From the NCBI RefSeq assembly GCF_022965805.1, contig NC_133105.1, positions 4,836,001 through 4,900,000 on the forward strand: a DNA stretch of 64,000 bases, given 5' to 3'. Origin of the DNA: Primulina eburnea (Eukaryota > Streptophyta > Magnoliopsida > Lamiales > Gesneriaceae). A program made the translations under genes and the position numbers. The notes under the pieces were generated by a model. It had not been told where the DNA came from. It was given only the letters and a program-made list of their open reading frames with translations, and ran no database searches. This document shows positions 1 to 10,552 of this stretch, one piece after another. The stretch's first letter is position 1. Each line of letters opens with the position of its first letter.

Positions 1-1104
1 TAAATGTCTGTTAATCGAATTTCAGCTATTTTTTTTTAGGTGTGTTCTGGTTTTCCTCAAGTTCTGTGAGTTTTATTTTTCTTTAAGTTACACATCACCA
101 CAATTAAAATATCATTAACAGATTTTAAACCTAAAGATGAGCTCATTATTATTTAGTGTGAATGATAAAATAATCATTGGTTGCATAACCCACACTTAAG
201 TTATACACCAAGCTTCATATAATTAATTAAACACTGCATAAATTATATTATGTTTAATGTATTTTTTTATCACTTGTATCACATATCCATATTATTTGAT
301 CATCTTATCCTACGTACGAAATAGTAGAAATTTATACTCCATCTTGAGAATTCTATAAACAGAGGACATATCTATCTTGAAGTACAATCTCATTTTATGT
401 TCTAAAAGTTCTACTGTTTTCAGAGTATATATCTGATCAGGTTATCACTGATTTGAGCGTCAGAGAGTTTTCATCTTTTATTTCCCCGGCTCCTCAACAT
501 TTTTCCGTGATGCAGATGGATGACCCCCTAAGTTTACTTATTAGAAGCACAGAATGATCATATATTCACTTGAACTATTTTTTCACATAGATTAACTAGT
601 CACCCAGATCTTAATTTCAAATAACTTATTTACTTGCTGCATCAATTACTTCGTTATTCAAACATATTTTTTTCAATCAATAAAATTAGAGTAAGGTTTT
701 ATGTCATATATATGGAGGGTTCCCCACACGCCGAATGTTGTCTGGTCGGTCCTCTGAAATTAATTTATACTACGTTACGCTGTAAGACTTGATTAATATA
801 CGAAAGTTGGTCCCCTCAAAGAGTTCAAATTAGCTTAATTTCCCCAATATTTCATGCAACAAATTTATACCAATCAAAATGCACATTCATCTACACACAC
901 ACACACACACACACGAAATGTTGGCACATACGTAGGGAGTATTCAAAAAATATAGGAATTAATTAATCAGTTCCACATTATGATATTATTTAAAAAAAAA
1001 AATAAACCGATAATTTTCATCTACCACTTCTGTAAATTGTGAACAAATGAGCTGAATACTTCTGAGAAATCTCATAGAAATTAATTAAATTCGCAATTTC
1101 ATTT

Positions 1105-1197
<93 letters not shown>

Positions 1198-1222
1198 AAA
1201 AAAAATATACTAGCGGGTTATC
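1..1222. other. AT-rich intergenic DNA, no gene seen
   Basis: No ORF with protein-like composition on either strand. It holds a (CA)n run at about 893-914 and a long (TA)n run at about 1108-1193. The stretch around 340-500 (a TATA-like tctataaa followed by a gagcgtcagag motif) resembles a decayed LTR promoter, but I found no paired LTR. Confidence 0.6.
1108..1193. repeat. (TA)n microsatellite
   Basis: About 43 uninterrupted TA dinucleotides, some 160 bp upstream of the small gene at 1353. A second, similar (TA)n tract lies inside that gene's coding region. Confidence 0.97.
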
Positions 1223-1230
1223 TATAAATA
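1223..1230 (+). promoter_or_regulatory. TATA box for the small gene at 1353
   Basis: A good plant TATA box (TATAAATA) lies about 120 bp upstream of the ATG at 1353. It implies a transcription start near 1255-1265 and a leader of roughly 90 nt. The leader shares the string ataccaaaatcaaa with the related gene at 4754. Confidence 0.6.
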
Positions 1231-1352
1231 CCCCTTTACACATTGCAAATTACACATTGAGAGAAAGTACCTCAGAACAAATACAAACTATACCAAAATC
1301 AAAAGAAAGAAGCAAATAATTTGTTTGCTCAGATCGATCGAGAGGCGTCGAA

Positions 1353-1487
1353 ATGGATCCTAACAATGGAGAGAGCAGCAATTTGTATGGATCTGGGAAG
1401 AAGGGAAGCGTTATTCCAAAAGAGAAGGAGCATGTTTCCACAAAGATGGGGAAGAAAATAGCTGAGTATGGAGAAAAGGCTGTCAAG

Positions 1488-1579
<92 letters not shown>

Positions 1580-1601
1580 CATTTATAAATCTTGTGTCTA
1601 G
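1353..1601 (+). CDS. Small hydrophilic protein with (Tyr-Ile)n tail encoded by a microsatellite
   Basis: 82-aa ORF. Residues 1-46 are hydrophilic and rich in Lys, Gly and Ser, starting MDPNNGES. From residue 47 on, a (TA)n tract (1489-1577) is read as alternating Tyr-Ile, followed by a short end and a TAG stop. I do not recognise the family. The head matches the 66-aa ORF at 4754 (NNGES near the start, then IPKE, a His and STK in the same order), so the two look like dispersed duplicates. The neighbour's normal C-terminal part (KEVGILLSILSKLT) is absent here. The TATA box and shared leader support transcription. The tail length must vary with repeat slippage, so the allele may be non-functional, or the true product may end differently through splicing. 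Confidence 0.5.
1489..1577. repeat. (TA)n microsatellite within coding sequence
   Basis: About 44 TA units in frame with the upstream ORF. An even dinucleotide repeat read in triplets gives TAT-ATA, so no stop codon arises in this frame. A change of one or two units alters the downstream frame. Confidence 0.95.
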
Positions 1602-2808
1602 AGATTGGATAATGTTTTGTCATGTGCATGTGTCATTTGGTTGCATGATTGATTGTGTTTACGTTGTATTTATATTTTTAGTGATCATTTAAATGTAATA
1701 AATACAGCAAGTTGATTATTTCAAGTGGTTTTAGTTTTTATGGAACTTTTTTGAAGGGATCACGAGAGAATATCTTCTAGGATTACTTTAAGACAAAGAT
1801 ATGTGTCATTTGAACATTGAAATTTGTATTCATGCCCTCAAGGGCTTAATTTCCCCATCTTTCATGCAAGAATTTTATATAAATCAAAAGGCTAATTTCA
1901 TTATTGATCTTTTTCTTTATCGGAGTCTATCGTGTTTTCTGATCATAAAAAGACCGAAAATGAAAGTAAATAAAATTTAAAGAATCAAAAATGAAAACAA
2001 TAAACAAGTTACATGGCTAAAATCGAATATTCGCCATAACAAGACCGAAAATAGAAAGAAAAAAAACATACAAGTTACAAGACTTAAAATATAAATTCAA
2101 CGTTAACATGATCAAAAGTGGGAAAAAAAAATACAAATAACTGGACCAAAAATGTGTTTCTCCCTAAAGATTAATGTACCGAAACCAAAATTTGAAAATT
2201 TAGTAGAATAAAACTCAAAATTGAACTAGTTAATAGACTAAAAAAAACTGTTGCCCCATATTTTAATTTATTGTAGTAATGTGTTAAACAACAGTAATAA
2301 TAGTAGTAATATATAGATTGAAACTTAATTTCCAAACTTTTAACAGTAATTATATATATTGTGAACAAAATTAAACAAATTCTCGTCCTAAGTCAAGTAA
2401 GTCAAATTCGTTGGAGCTTCGAATAGGATTTTTTGACTTTCTATTCCCATTAGTATATCAACAAGAAAATGCCAAGAAAACGTGTTAGCTTAATTTCGAC
2501 TCGGATCGACACTACCTACCACATTCAGTCTTGACCTAAAATGGAATTCATGTTGTCGTCACAACCTTATAAATGGTTAAAATAAAAAAAATTTATTATA
2601 AGGTTAAAATAAAAAAAATTTAATTTTTAAATTTTTTCTTGTTCCGGTTCAACAATTTGAAAATGCCAAGGTTGATTTGCCTCGTCTAATCTTACTTTGC
2701 TAGCTATAAAGTCCACTATTTAATCAAGTTGACGAAAGAAATTAATTCAAAACATTTTTTCCCATATATATATAATCTAAAGGAGTTAATTTAGTAGGTT
2801 TTATCGAG
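1602..2808. other. AT-rich intergenic DNA, no gene seen
   Basis: Low-complexity A/T-rich DNA. Only short chance ORFs occur, such as one at 2171-2368 on the minus strand made of Tyr/Leu/Ile runs. Near 2580-2620 a taaggttaaaataaaaaaaa unit is directly repeated. Confidence 0.6.
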
Positions 2809-2991
2809 GAGTAGGTTTGTTGTGAGACAGTCTCATGAATCTTTATCTGTGAAACATGTCAACTCTACCGATATTCACAATAAAAAGTAATAATTTTAGC
2901 ATAAAAAGTAATACATTTTCATGGATGACCCAAATAAGATATCTGTCTCACAAAATACGACCCGTGAGACCGTCTCGCACAAGTTTTTGTA
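2809..2991 (+). mobile_element. Mutator-like MITE, copy A
   Basis: 183-bp element flanked by a perfect 9-bp direct repeat TTTATCGAG (2800-2808 and 2992-3000). It starts near gtgagacagtctca and ends with gtgagaccgtctcgcac followed by aagtttttg, so the ends are inverted repeats around a GAGACNGTCTC palindrome. The interior has the family signature cacaataaaaagtaat and gatgacccaaataaga. Four further copies lie at 46.4, 47.3, 48.9 and 63.5 kb. A 9-bp duplication is the Mutator-superfamily hallmark. No transposase is present. Confidence 0.8.
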
Positions 2992-3420
2992 TTTATCGAG
3001 ATTGTTCAATATCATAAAAAAACTAGACTAAGTCAAACTTTATTTAATGTTGTTTAATTGATCAATTAAGTACGAGAATAATCCAAGTCTTCTCCTCCCA
3101 CGCGCCGACGTGATTTATCTGATATGAATATAAGTCAGAGCTACGCTGCGTGAGACTCGAATTGGTAGTAGTTTGAGACTTGAATAAAATCTCTCTCTGT
3201 TCAAAGCTTCATTTGTCTCCAGTCTTCATGCATGTATTATACGACACACATCGGGATCGGCTGAGTTACTAATCATCCTTTTGTGAGTTTTTATGCCTAT
3301 GATGAATTGTAATTTGTGGCAAAATACTATGGGATTTCTTAGAAGAGAAGATATTTTTATTCATGTTTTACAAAAGTGATTGTTCTAGATATATATACAA
3401 AAATAAATGTAGGGTGTATG
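2992..3420. other. Intergenic DNA, no gene seen
   Basis: AT-rich spacer between two MITEs. I saw no ORF with protein-like composition. Confidence 0.55.
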
Positions 3421-3831
3421 CAGGGACGGAGCCACCCCAAAGGCTGGGGTGGGCTCCAGCCCAGGCTAGATTTTTGGGCCTACTAAAAAATATGGATGGA
3501 TTAACGACGGTTTACTACATCCGTCGCTAAATTTTTTGAATTCATTAAAAATTTTAGCCCATAATCCATACTACAAAAAAAAAAAAAAAACGGATGGATT
3601 CGCGACGGTTTTACTAAATCCGTCGCTAAAATTACGACGATTTTGTTTTAACCGTCGCTATATAGCGACGGTTGAGTACAAACCGTCGCTGATCAGCGAC
3701 GGTTTAATCAAAACCGTCGCCGATCTAAATCGGCGACGGTATTTGGAAAAGCTGTCGCTAGTAGGGACCCTTAGTGTCCGTCGCAACTAGCATTCAGCCC
3801 AGCCTCAAATTATTTCCTGGCTACGTCCCTG
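3421..3831. mobile_element. hAT-like non-autonomous DNA transposon
   Basis: 411-bp element with terminal inverted repeats of about 13 bp: CAGGGACGGAGCC at the left and GGCTACGTCCCTG at the right (12 of 13 complementary). Flanks GGTGTATG (3413-3420) and TGTGTATG (3832-3839) form an 8-bp duplication with one mismatch. A CAGGG..GGAGCC end with an 8-bp duplication is typical of plant hAT elements. The interior holds many inverted copies of an AACCGTCGCT/AGCGACGGTT unit (about 3500-3785) that would fold into a chain of hairpins. The small ORF across it (3536-3790) is a by-product. Confidence 0.75.
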
Positions 3832-4753
3832 TGTGTATGTGTGGGTAAATGTATTTAAAATCCTAGTATTATTTTGTATAGTTGATGGAAGAAGGCTATA
3901 AATTAGGTTTAAAACGGGCGACGTTAGTTTGAAAGAAGAAATCAAAATATTTTAGCATCACACAGCCAAAGAGGGAAGTATAATGATTTTCCGAGAGTTT
4001 TACCAAAGAGGTCGGCAAAGAACGTCGTCCATAACTTTATGGTTCAGTTTTTAATAAAATAATATATTATTTTGATTTTGATTCTTAACCTATGTAGTCA
4101 AACAATTATGTACTTGCTAATTTTCATGAAGCTTCTGATCATATCTATAATTTGATAAACATAGTTGAGAATGCAACTAAAGTTATCAAAAGGTAGATCA
4201 TAGGTAAATAAGATGAAATGATATCTCCATTGATAATGAGACATTTTGGGTGAAGTTCAAAAACAAAATCATTAGAGTTTAAGCTCAAAATAGACTATAT
4301 CATGTCGTTGTAAGACATTGAGTTTCATTACATTATAAGTGGTATCAAAGTCATGATATAGATCGAGCGGTGTGGGTGGAATCATGGATACTTGGCATCA
4401 CTTATGGTCTAGATCGAGCAATGTTGATGGAATTCTTGGATACTTATACGAAAGAGGTGAGAACTTGCATTAAATCTGTGATCAGTTCTCGTGACAGATG
4501 GTAGGTACTCCAAGCCTTTCACCTAAGACGTGTGCTTCCAACACAGTAAAGAAGAGAAAACAAAATGATGAGAGTTTATATCAAAGTGGACAATATCATA
4601 TCATTCATGGAGATATCCGGATTCCATTACGCTAAAATCATCAATAATTAATTGATTGTGATAACTGCATGCATATTCTTTCACCCCAAAATAAAACACA
4701 GAGCTAGCTATATACCAAAATCAAACGAAAGAAGCAAAATTTAATTTGTCGAA
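3832..4753. other. Intergenic DNA, no gene seen
   Basis: No convincing coding sequence. Near 4360-4450 a short segment (tagatcgagc..tggaat..atggatactt) is repeated directly about 50 bp apart. The last 60 bp form the leader shared with the small gene at 1353. Confidence 0.55.
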
Positions 4754-4954
4754 ATGAATCCTAACAATGGAGAGAGCAGAAAGTATGGATCATTTGGGAA
4801 GCAGGGAAGCGATATTCCTAAAGAAAGGGAGCATATTTCCACAAAGGTGGTGAAGCAAATAGCAAAATATGCAAAAGAAGTCGGAATTCTGCTGTCGATA
4901 CTGTCAAAACTCACTAGAGCGAGGGTAAAACATATCCACAAAACGAATAATTAA
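4754..4954 (+). CDS. Small hydrophilic protein, paralogue of the ORF at 1353
   Basis: 66-aa ORF starting MNPNNGESRKYG, basic throughout (net positive, many Lys/Arg), with a short amphipathic stretch ILLSILSKLT near residue 46. It shares leader sequence (ataccaaaatcaaa..gaaagaagcaaa) and the first ~35 residues with the small gene at 1353, but has an ordinary C-terminus ending HIHKTNN instead of a Tyr-Ile tail. A TATA-like tatatacc lies about 45 bp upstream. No signal peptide or known domain is visible. Two diverged copies sharing both leader and coding parts argue that it is a real gene, but function is unknown. Confidence 0.5.
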   Translation: MNPNNGESRKYGSFGKQGSDIPKEREHISTKVVKQIAKYAKEVGILLSILSKLTRARVKHIHKTNN

Positions 4955-5445
4955 GTTGATATATAATGCATTTGAATGTTATAAATATTGTATGATATAT
5001 ATCTATCGTGTATAGATTAACCAAAGACAAATCAATTATCAAGTTGTTGGCATAGGCTGTAAATGAGAATTCGACTCAGAGTATATCAGATGCTACGTTT
5101 TTTTTTTTCAACGATAGGCTGCAGTGATGCATATATAAATTTTATAATGAACATCATTTTTTAACGTGCTAAAAATAGATGTGAAAAAAGTTGATGTTCT
5201 TCATAAAAATTATATTATGGACGTGAAAAAAGTCGACGTTCTTTATAAAAATTAAGGGGCGGGGATACCAGGGGATCATTAACCTCTAGGGCAAAAATTT
5301 ATCTGTTTTTCATAACTAAGTGGTAATGGAAAGAAACTCTGGTTTACATTGATAGGATATTATCTAATACAGACACGAACTTGAAAAATTTGGTTCAATC
5401 GCTTGTAGCGCCAGTATCTTCATTGTCACTTACACCACTATATAC
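4955..5445. other. Intergenic spacer with a short tandem repeat
   Basis: A unit of about 45 bp (gacgtgaaaaaagtcgacgttctttataaaaatta) is present twice in tandem at about 5178-5255, the first copy diverged. The rest is probably the 3' region of the minus-strand Utp12 gene. No ORF of note. Confidence 0.55.
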
Positions 5446-7681
5446 TTAAGGCTCTCCACCGTTGAGAACACTTTCGGTTTCCATGGAATCTTGAGATCCT
5501 TCATTATCGCTGTCATCGTTGTCCTCGAATATAACAGGTGTTACCATATTGATATTTTCTTCTCCGTCATCAACAGTCTACAGTTAAAAAAATAGCAATG
5601 TTACTGAACTGATGTGTGCCCTAAAATTACATTGATTCTGCAAATGTGCCTACCGATGCATAAAGAATGTCCAAGCTACTTGAGAGTTGAAGAGCCTGAT
5701 CAAATATTGAGGTACGGGATTCTATAATCTGCGAGCCCATTAACAAGTGCAATCAAGTTATTCAGAATGAAATGACAAGTTACATTACTCATTTCGTCAT
5801 TCCCAAGTGTATTAATCTGTAAGTAAGAGAAATGAGCTATTTGAATCCATAAATTTACAGACTGACACAAACACGCTAAGTAGCATTCACAGTATCATAT
5901 CAATTAAAGATTTCTTCTATGAAATTATTTTCAAACCTGATATAACGAGTTTAATGCCACAAGAGAAGATTCTTGCGAAATTATACTGGCAGCATGCAGA
6001 AGCAGTAAACTTCGGAGCCATGGAAGAGCATAAGCCAACACAGCACCCCTATCAAATCAGATGCACAAGAAAATATAATCCACGGATTGATGAAACTGTA
6101 ATTATCAGTTAAAGAGTTTAAAATAGATACTTTTGTCTATTTGATATTTCATATACTAAAATTCAATTCATCCAAGTTACAGCCAGATAATGACATTCAG
6201 GAACGAATCAAAGTATGGACATCCGAGAGATTGGCCAGGCTCATTTTTGCATATAATAAAAATATCGAGAAATACTTTTTCACCAGGTTAAATCTTTTTC
6301 TGCTCATTCTCAAGTTTCCATCTGAAGCCAATTATGGAATTTCTTTCTTTTCATTACCTCAACCCTACAATCGATAGGAGAGACTGTAGGAGCGTAAGGA
6401 CATCTGATGGATTCAACAGCGACAGTGAATTTGTAATTATCTGCAGCATAATAATCCGTCATAATCTATTACTAAAAAAAAGAATATTGCGCGTGACTAA
6501 ATAATATCGAGAAAAAACTACGAGAAACGAAGACTGCATTGACCGGAACCTTCTCGTCCTGTCTTCTTAAGCAATCTATAAGAAGTGCTTGATCATCAGC
6601 ACGAAGTGCTTGCTTGAGTAAGATATAAACTGAATCCACAGTAGGTGGCTTTGTGCGAGAAATATCTAGAAAATCATCATTAGTAGCTTCACCATCTTCA
6701 GCCAAGTTGAGGCTCGCGAGTTTTTCACCCATGGTTGGTTCATTCATGTCATCCATCACCACCACACCATCTTTATCTCCAATAACTATTGCCACAAAAG
6801 AGAAGAGAAAGAAAGGAAATCCTGAATGATTCTTTATACCACAATTGATTTTATCCATAAGAACAAAAACTGATGCTCGGAAGTGTGTTAACCAATTTCA
6901 TGATTGCATACTCACGTCATTTTTTCAATGCTACTAGTTACACAAGCATATGTCCAGACATAAAAAAAAAACTCGAAGGTGGTCAAATTCTTCCATTGCT
7001 ATATATCAAGTCTCAACTATTTGAGTATGTTATTAGAACAATTTAACCTGTAATGGATAGGAAAACTCTAAAAACTAAAATCTTTCAGGTGGTCAAAACT
7101 CAAAAGGCCAAAATTAATATACTTCAGATCGATCTAATATTGGCTCACAGTTCATTTAAAGGCTAAGGTGTGAAATAACACTAAAATTTCTCTTTTTTGA
7201 GCCTACGGTAGAAAAGGGAAAGCCTAAGCATCAGCACAAATTTCGGGAAAATAGACAGCAAACGCTGAAAATTCAAGGTCTTCTCTCCCATATATTAGTT
7301 GAATTATAAGCATAAAATGCTACATCTAAAATTTACTTTATCAAGCAGAATATTGCAATTGAAACTCCATGTAGCTTACGGATTTCTTTCTTTAGTGTGT
7401 TCCCAGGATAGTTTCGACCTCATATTGTACAAGCACTGTAAATTAACACAGAAACAAATACCCTAACTCCAACAAAATAAACTTTTGCAATTTTTCATTT
7501 GATATAGAAACAGAACCAGAACGAATAATATAATACTACCTGTATTAAGAAATCGGAGAAATGAGGAAACTTGAATAAAAACCACACCTTTAGAAGGAAT
7601 AGCCTCAGAACCACCTCCATTTGCTATAGCTGAATCGTCCTCTCTAGATTTCCTTTTCGAAGATTTGTCTTTTCTAGCCAT
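5446..7681 (-). CDS. Utp12-domain protein (small-subunit processome family), six exons, no WD40 part
   Basis: Coding exons on the minus strand: 7588-7681, 6550-6776, 6358-6440, 5937-6048, 5654-5728, 5446-5577, joined in frame with GT/AG borders to give 240 aa. The N-terminus is basic (MARKDKSSKRKSRE), a likely nuclear/nucleolar signal. The middle (about residues 55-185) matches the Utp12 domain: DSVYILLKQALRADDQALL, LNPSDVLTLLQSLLSI, GAVLAYALPWLRSLLLLHA, SLVALNSLYQ. The C-terminus is acidic (DNDDSDNEG). Utp12 domains normally follow WD40 repeats in U3 snoRNP proteins that process pre-18S rRNA; here there is no WD40 region, and the basic start makes the ORF complete rather than truncated. From memory, plants have such stand-alone Utp12 proteins, but the role is inferred. 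Confidence 0.85.
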
Positions 7682-8547
7682 GACTCCTCCTGCACCCGAT
7701 GGAAATATTTTGGAAAAAAAAGGGAAAATAACTTAAAAATTACAGAGGAAGAACAGACGGCCCACCTTAACAAAGGAAAAGACGAGTGATGGCAGCCGAC
7801 GAGATGTGTTTTAGAAACGGTGTCGTAAACCCGTCGCAGAACCCTAGTGTGTACCTGGAACCCGGATAAACGTTAAGTCCAATACTTGTGAATTTTACAT
7901 AAAAAGGTTTTTGTTTTTAAAAAAAATATTAAAAATAATTACATAAAAATCTATATCTGTATGTATATAAACAGATTTTTGTCAAAAATAATAATCTCCC
8001 ATCAAAATAGCATTTCTAAAAAAAAAAAAAAAAGCTTTATCATGAATATTGACATATATGTACTGCAATAAATGATGACTTCAATTATTGTCTACATTGA
8101 TTATATCAATTCATTTAATTCAAATTTGAATTTAATTAATTTTTATATTAATTCAAATGTAATTTATGTATTTTTTTGTTTAAATTGAAACTAATCTCTA
8201 TTGAAAATATAGACTGCATTAAAATTTTTGTATTGACTATATCAATCAATTTAATTGAAAACTGTATAAATAAATTTAAAATACAAATGCTTGCAATGTT
8301 CAGATCACTCGTGAAGTAAAACATTCAAAAATACATTTTGCTATTTTAAGTAATTTCATGTCCAAATTACTTACTAAAAAAGAAATACAATATTTAATTA
8401 GTTAATTTAATTAGTCTAAAAATACAATTGATTGAGTATTAAAAGTTATCACTACAACAAGGCTTTCTAATAAACATTAAATTTTCATTTAATAATTATA
8501 ATTTTTTTTTATCTCAAATGTATATTATTTCGAGATTATCTTAATTT
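7682..8547. other. AT-rich intergenic DNA
   Basis: Putative promoter side of the Utp12 gene, then strongly AT-rich sequence up to the retrotransposon's target duplication. No ORF of note. Confidence 0.6.
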
Positions 8548-8552
8548 GAAGG
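8548..8552. repeat. Target-site duplication GAAGG, left
   Basis: GAAGG directly precedes the TG of the 5' LTR. The identical GAAGG follows the CA of the 3' LTR at 14675-14679. Confidence 0.95.
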
Positions 8553-9115
8553 TGTTGTGCCTAAAATTAATTTTTTAGAGAAGCCCAAGAGATAAAGCCC
8601 AAACAGAGAAAAAGCCCAATGGCCCAATGAAGAAACGTGATAGCAGTTCGCTGCCACGGCCCGATGTGGAAGGAAGTGGAAGAACGTGGAGTGACGGGGG
8701 AAGGAAAAACTGTCGTGCAGAGTGGAACAAAAGTGGATGAAGACGATCAGAAAAAGGCTCTCGACAAATCAACACAACAAATCTTCAGCAACTTCTCTGC
8801 ACAAATTCTCACATTTCCTTTGTCGCTATTTTTTATTTCCAGTAATCAATTTTCATAGATTTCAGCATGTTCATTCAAGTTTATTGTAAAAACTTCGTTC
8901 GAATTTATAAAAACATAACTAATGTTGATGTTGCTTATGAATTCCTCCTTTAGTTCATTATTTTCCTAGTTTCACGTTCTTATTTTTGGAGCCATTTCGA
9001 GGGAATTATAACAAACGATCGAATCGAGATTCACAACGTTTGAATAGAAGTCAGATTATTTAACAATTTTGGCACGAACACGTGCCTGGCACGCCCGCAA
9101 TTTTCGTGACAAACA
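8553..9115 (+). repeat. 5' LTR
   Basis: 563 bp, beginning TGTTGTGCC and ending GACAAACA. The ORFs of 66-73 codons inside it occur identically in the 3' LTR and are by-products. Confidence 0.95.
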
Positions 9116-9118
9116 AGT

Positions 9119-9136
9119 TGGCACGCCCGGTGGGAC
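9119..9136 (+). promoter_or_regulatory. Primer-binding site candidate
   Basis: TGGCACGCCCGGTGGGAC starts three bases after the LTR, where a tRNA-complementary site ending in TGG (pairing to CCA) is expected. I did not identify the tRNA. The LTR end itself contains a related tggcacgccc (about 9086-9095). Confidence 0.6.
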
Positions 9137-9139
9137 CAA

Positions 9140-9898
9140 ATGCCTCCAAAGCGTACTGAGAAGAATGAGGGAATTCCTCCATCACATGGAAAAAATCATC
9201 GTTCACAGGAGGAAGAAACTGATGCAGAAGGAAGAACGGTTGAAAGGCTTGTACACCAGTTCGAGGAAGAAACTATGAAAGAAGGAATTGTTATTTCTGG
9301 TGGTGACGGGTCTTCGCTGAACTTTATGTTGGCTATGGAGAAAAATATCCGCTGTGATTTCAAGGAAATGACCCAAACTTTCTCTACTGTTATGATGGAA
9401 TTTGTGGCAGAAATGAAGGAATGGAGGAAATCTGTAAGAGGAGAGGCTGTTACACCAGAAAATGTTGAACTTCAAGAAACTGACGTTAATTTGCTAAAAG
9501 TTCAAGGCCAAGGATCAGGGGTTTCTCAAGCAGGTGAAAGTCGCCGCTTGGGGGAGGCACTGATTCCTAAATCTGCCAAAGAAGGAAGATACACTCCTCC
9601 GCACAAAAGGGATGAGGAGTTGGGGTTGAAATTCCAAAACTGCGGCAACAGTAAACAAATGGCTGGTAACGTGTTCTCTGTGACGTCTCCTAACTTACAT
9701 CCAGGGATGTATGTTGATGGAGGAATGCGTGGATATTCAGCGCCAGGTTTGGGGAATAACACTCGGGGGGCAATCTATCCTCCTCACCAGTTAAGACAAA
9801 CTTCAACGTTGGATTTTGAGATGGTACGTGATGTGATTCAAGAGTTGTATGGCCCTGGAGTGAGGCCAATCAACAGACCAGAATTCCATAAACCATAG
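9140..9898 (+). CDS. Retrotransposon ORF1 upstream of gag
   Basis: 252-aa ORF starting MPPKRTEKNEG a few bases after the primer site. Residues 1-50 are charged and rich in Glu/Gln; the middle looks helical (MEKNIRCDFKEMTQTF, VMMEFVAEMKEWRK), and the C-terminal part is rich in Gly/Pro. It has no known enzymatic motif and resembles the accessory ORF that precedes gag in Ogre/Tat elements. It ends at a TAG (9896-9898), and the gag ORF continues in the same frame after the stop, so the two may once have been one polyprotein or be joined by read-through. Confidence 0.6.
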   Translation: MPPKRTEKNEGIPPSHGKNHRSQEEETDAEGRTVERLVHQFEEETMKEGIVISGGDGSSLNFMLAMEKNIRCDFKEMTQTFSTVMMEFVAEMKEWRKSVRGEAVTPENVELQETDVNLLKVQGQGSGVSQAGESRRLGEALIPKSAKEGRYTPPHKRDEELGLKFQNCGNSKQMAGNVFSVTSPNLHPGMYVDGGMRGYSAPGLGNNTRGAIYPPHQLRQTSTLDFEMVRDVIQELYGPGVRPINRPEFHKP

Positions 9899-9907
9899 CC
9901 TGATGTT

Positions 9908-10552
9908 GTGGATCGTGACAACCCTTATCCAAAAAGATACCGCATTCCAGACTTCACGTTATATTCCCGGGAAAACGGTCAATCCAGCGTGGAACATGTG
10001 GCCAGGTTTACAATTCAGTGTGGGGAATTGGCGAATTTGGAGAACTTTTCTAATTATAAGTTACGTCTGTTCCCCAATTCCCTGACCAGTACTGCTTTCA
10101 CATGGTATGCAACACTACCTCGGAACTCTATTATGACTTGGCATGATATGGAACGTCAATTCCATACACAATTCTTCAGAACAGTACCTGAGATTAGTAT
10201 AGCAGAATTGTCAAGGGTGGTCCAAAAACCCGGGGAATCTGCCAATGATTTCATTTGCGAATTCAAAAGAGTGAGGAGTAGGTGCAAAGTTTGCATTCCA
10301 GAATCAGAATATGTGAAAATGGCACAGCGAGGACTTGGCTTTGAGTTGAGAAAGAAATTCCAAGGGATGGAATTCCGCGATTTTTATGAGCTTGCTGCCA
10401 AGGTGTCAGAGTATGAGGAATTGTTACGAGAAGAGAGTCATAAAAGAAAGTCTACAGTGGGCTCTTATTTCCAGGAAGTGGAGGAAGTTGCATTGGCAGA
10501 AGTAGCAAATTCCTGGATCACGCACTGTCCCTTTCTTGAAACGCAAGAGTGA
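9908..10552 (+). pseudogene. Retrotransposon gag (capsid), frame-broken at both ends
   Basis: About 214 codons with the plant retrotransposon gag signature: FTIQCGELANLENF, AFTWYATLPRNSIMTWHDM, FHTQFFR, then QKPGESANDFICEFKRVRS. This is the capsid domain that packages element RNA in cytoplasmic particles. It is in the same frame as ORF1 but separated by a TAG ten bases upstream. At the far end the frame shifts by one near 10508-10517: the protein-like sequence continues in the next frame as the protease ORF. I saw no CCHC zinc knuckle. Confidence 0.75.

Noticed and set aside
1250..1582. Minus-strand 110-codon ORF with long Tyr-Ile repeat
   Set aside because: It is the mirror of the (TA)n tract and the small plus-strand gene. 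The TATA box and leader homology support the plus strand only.
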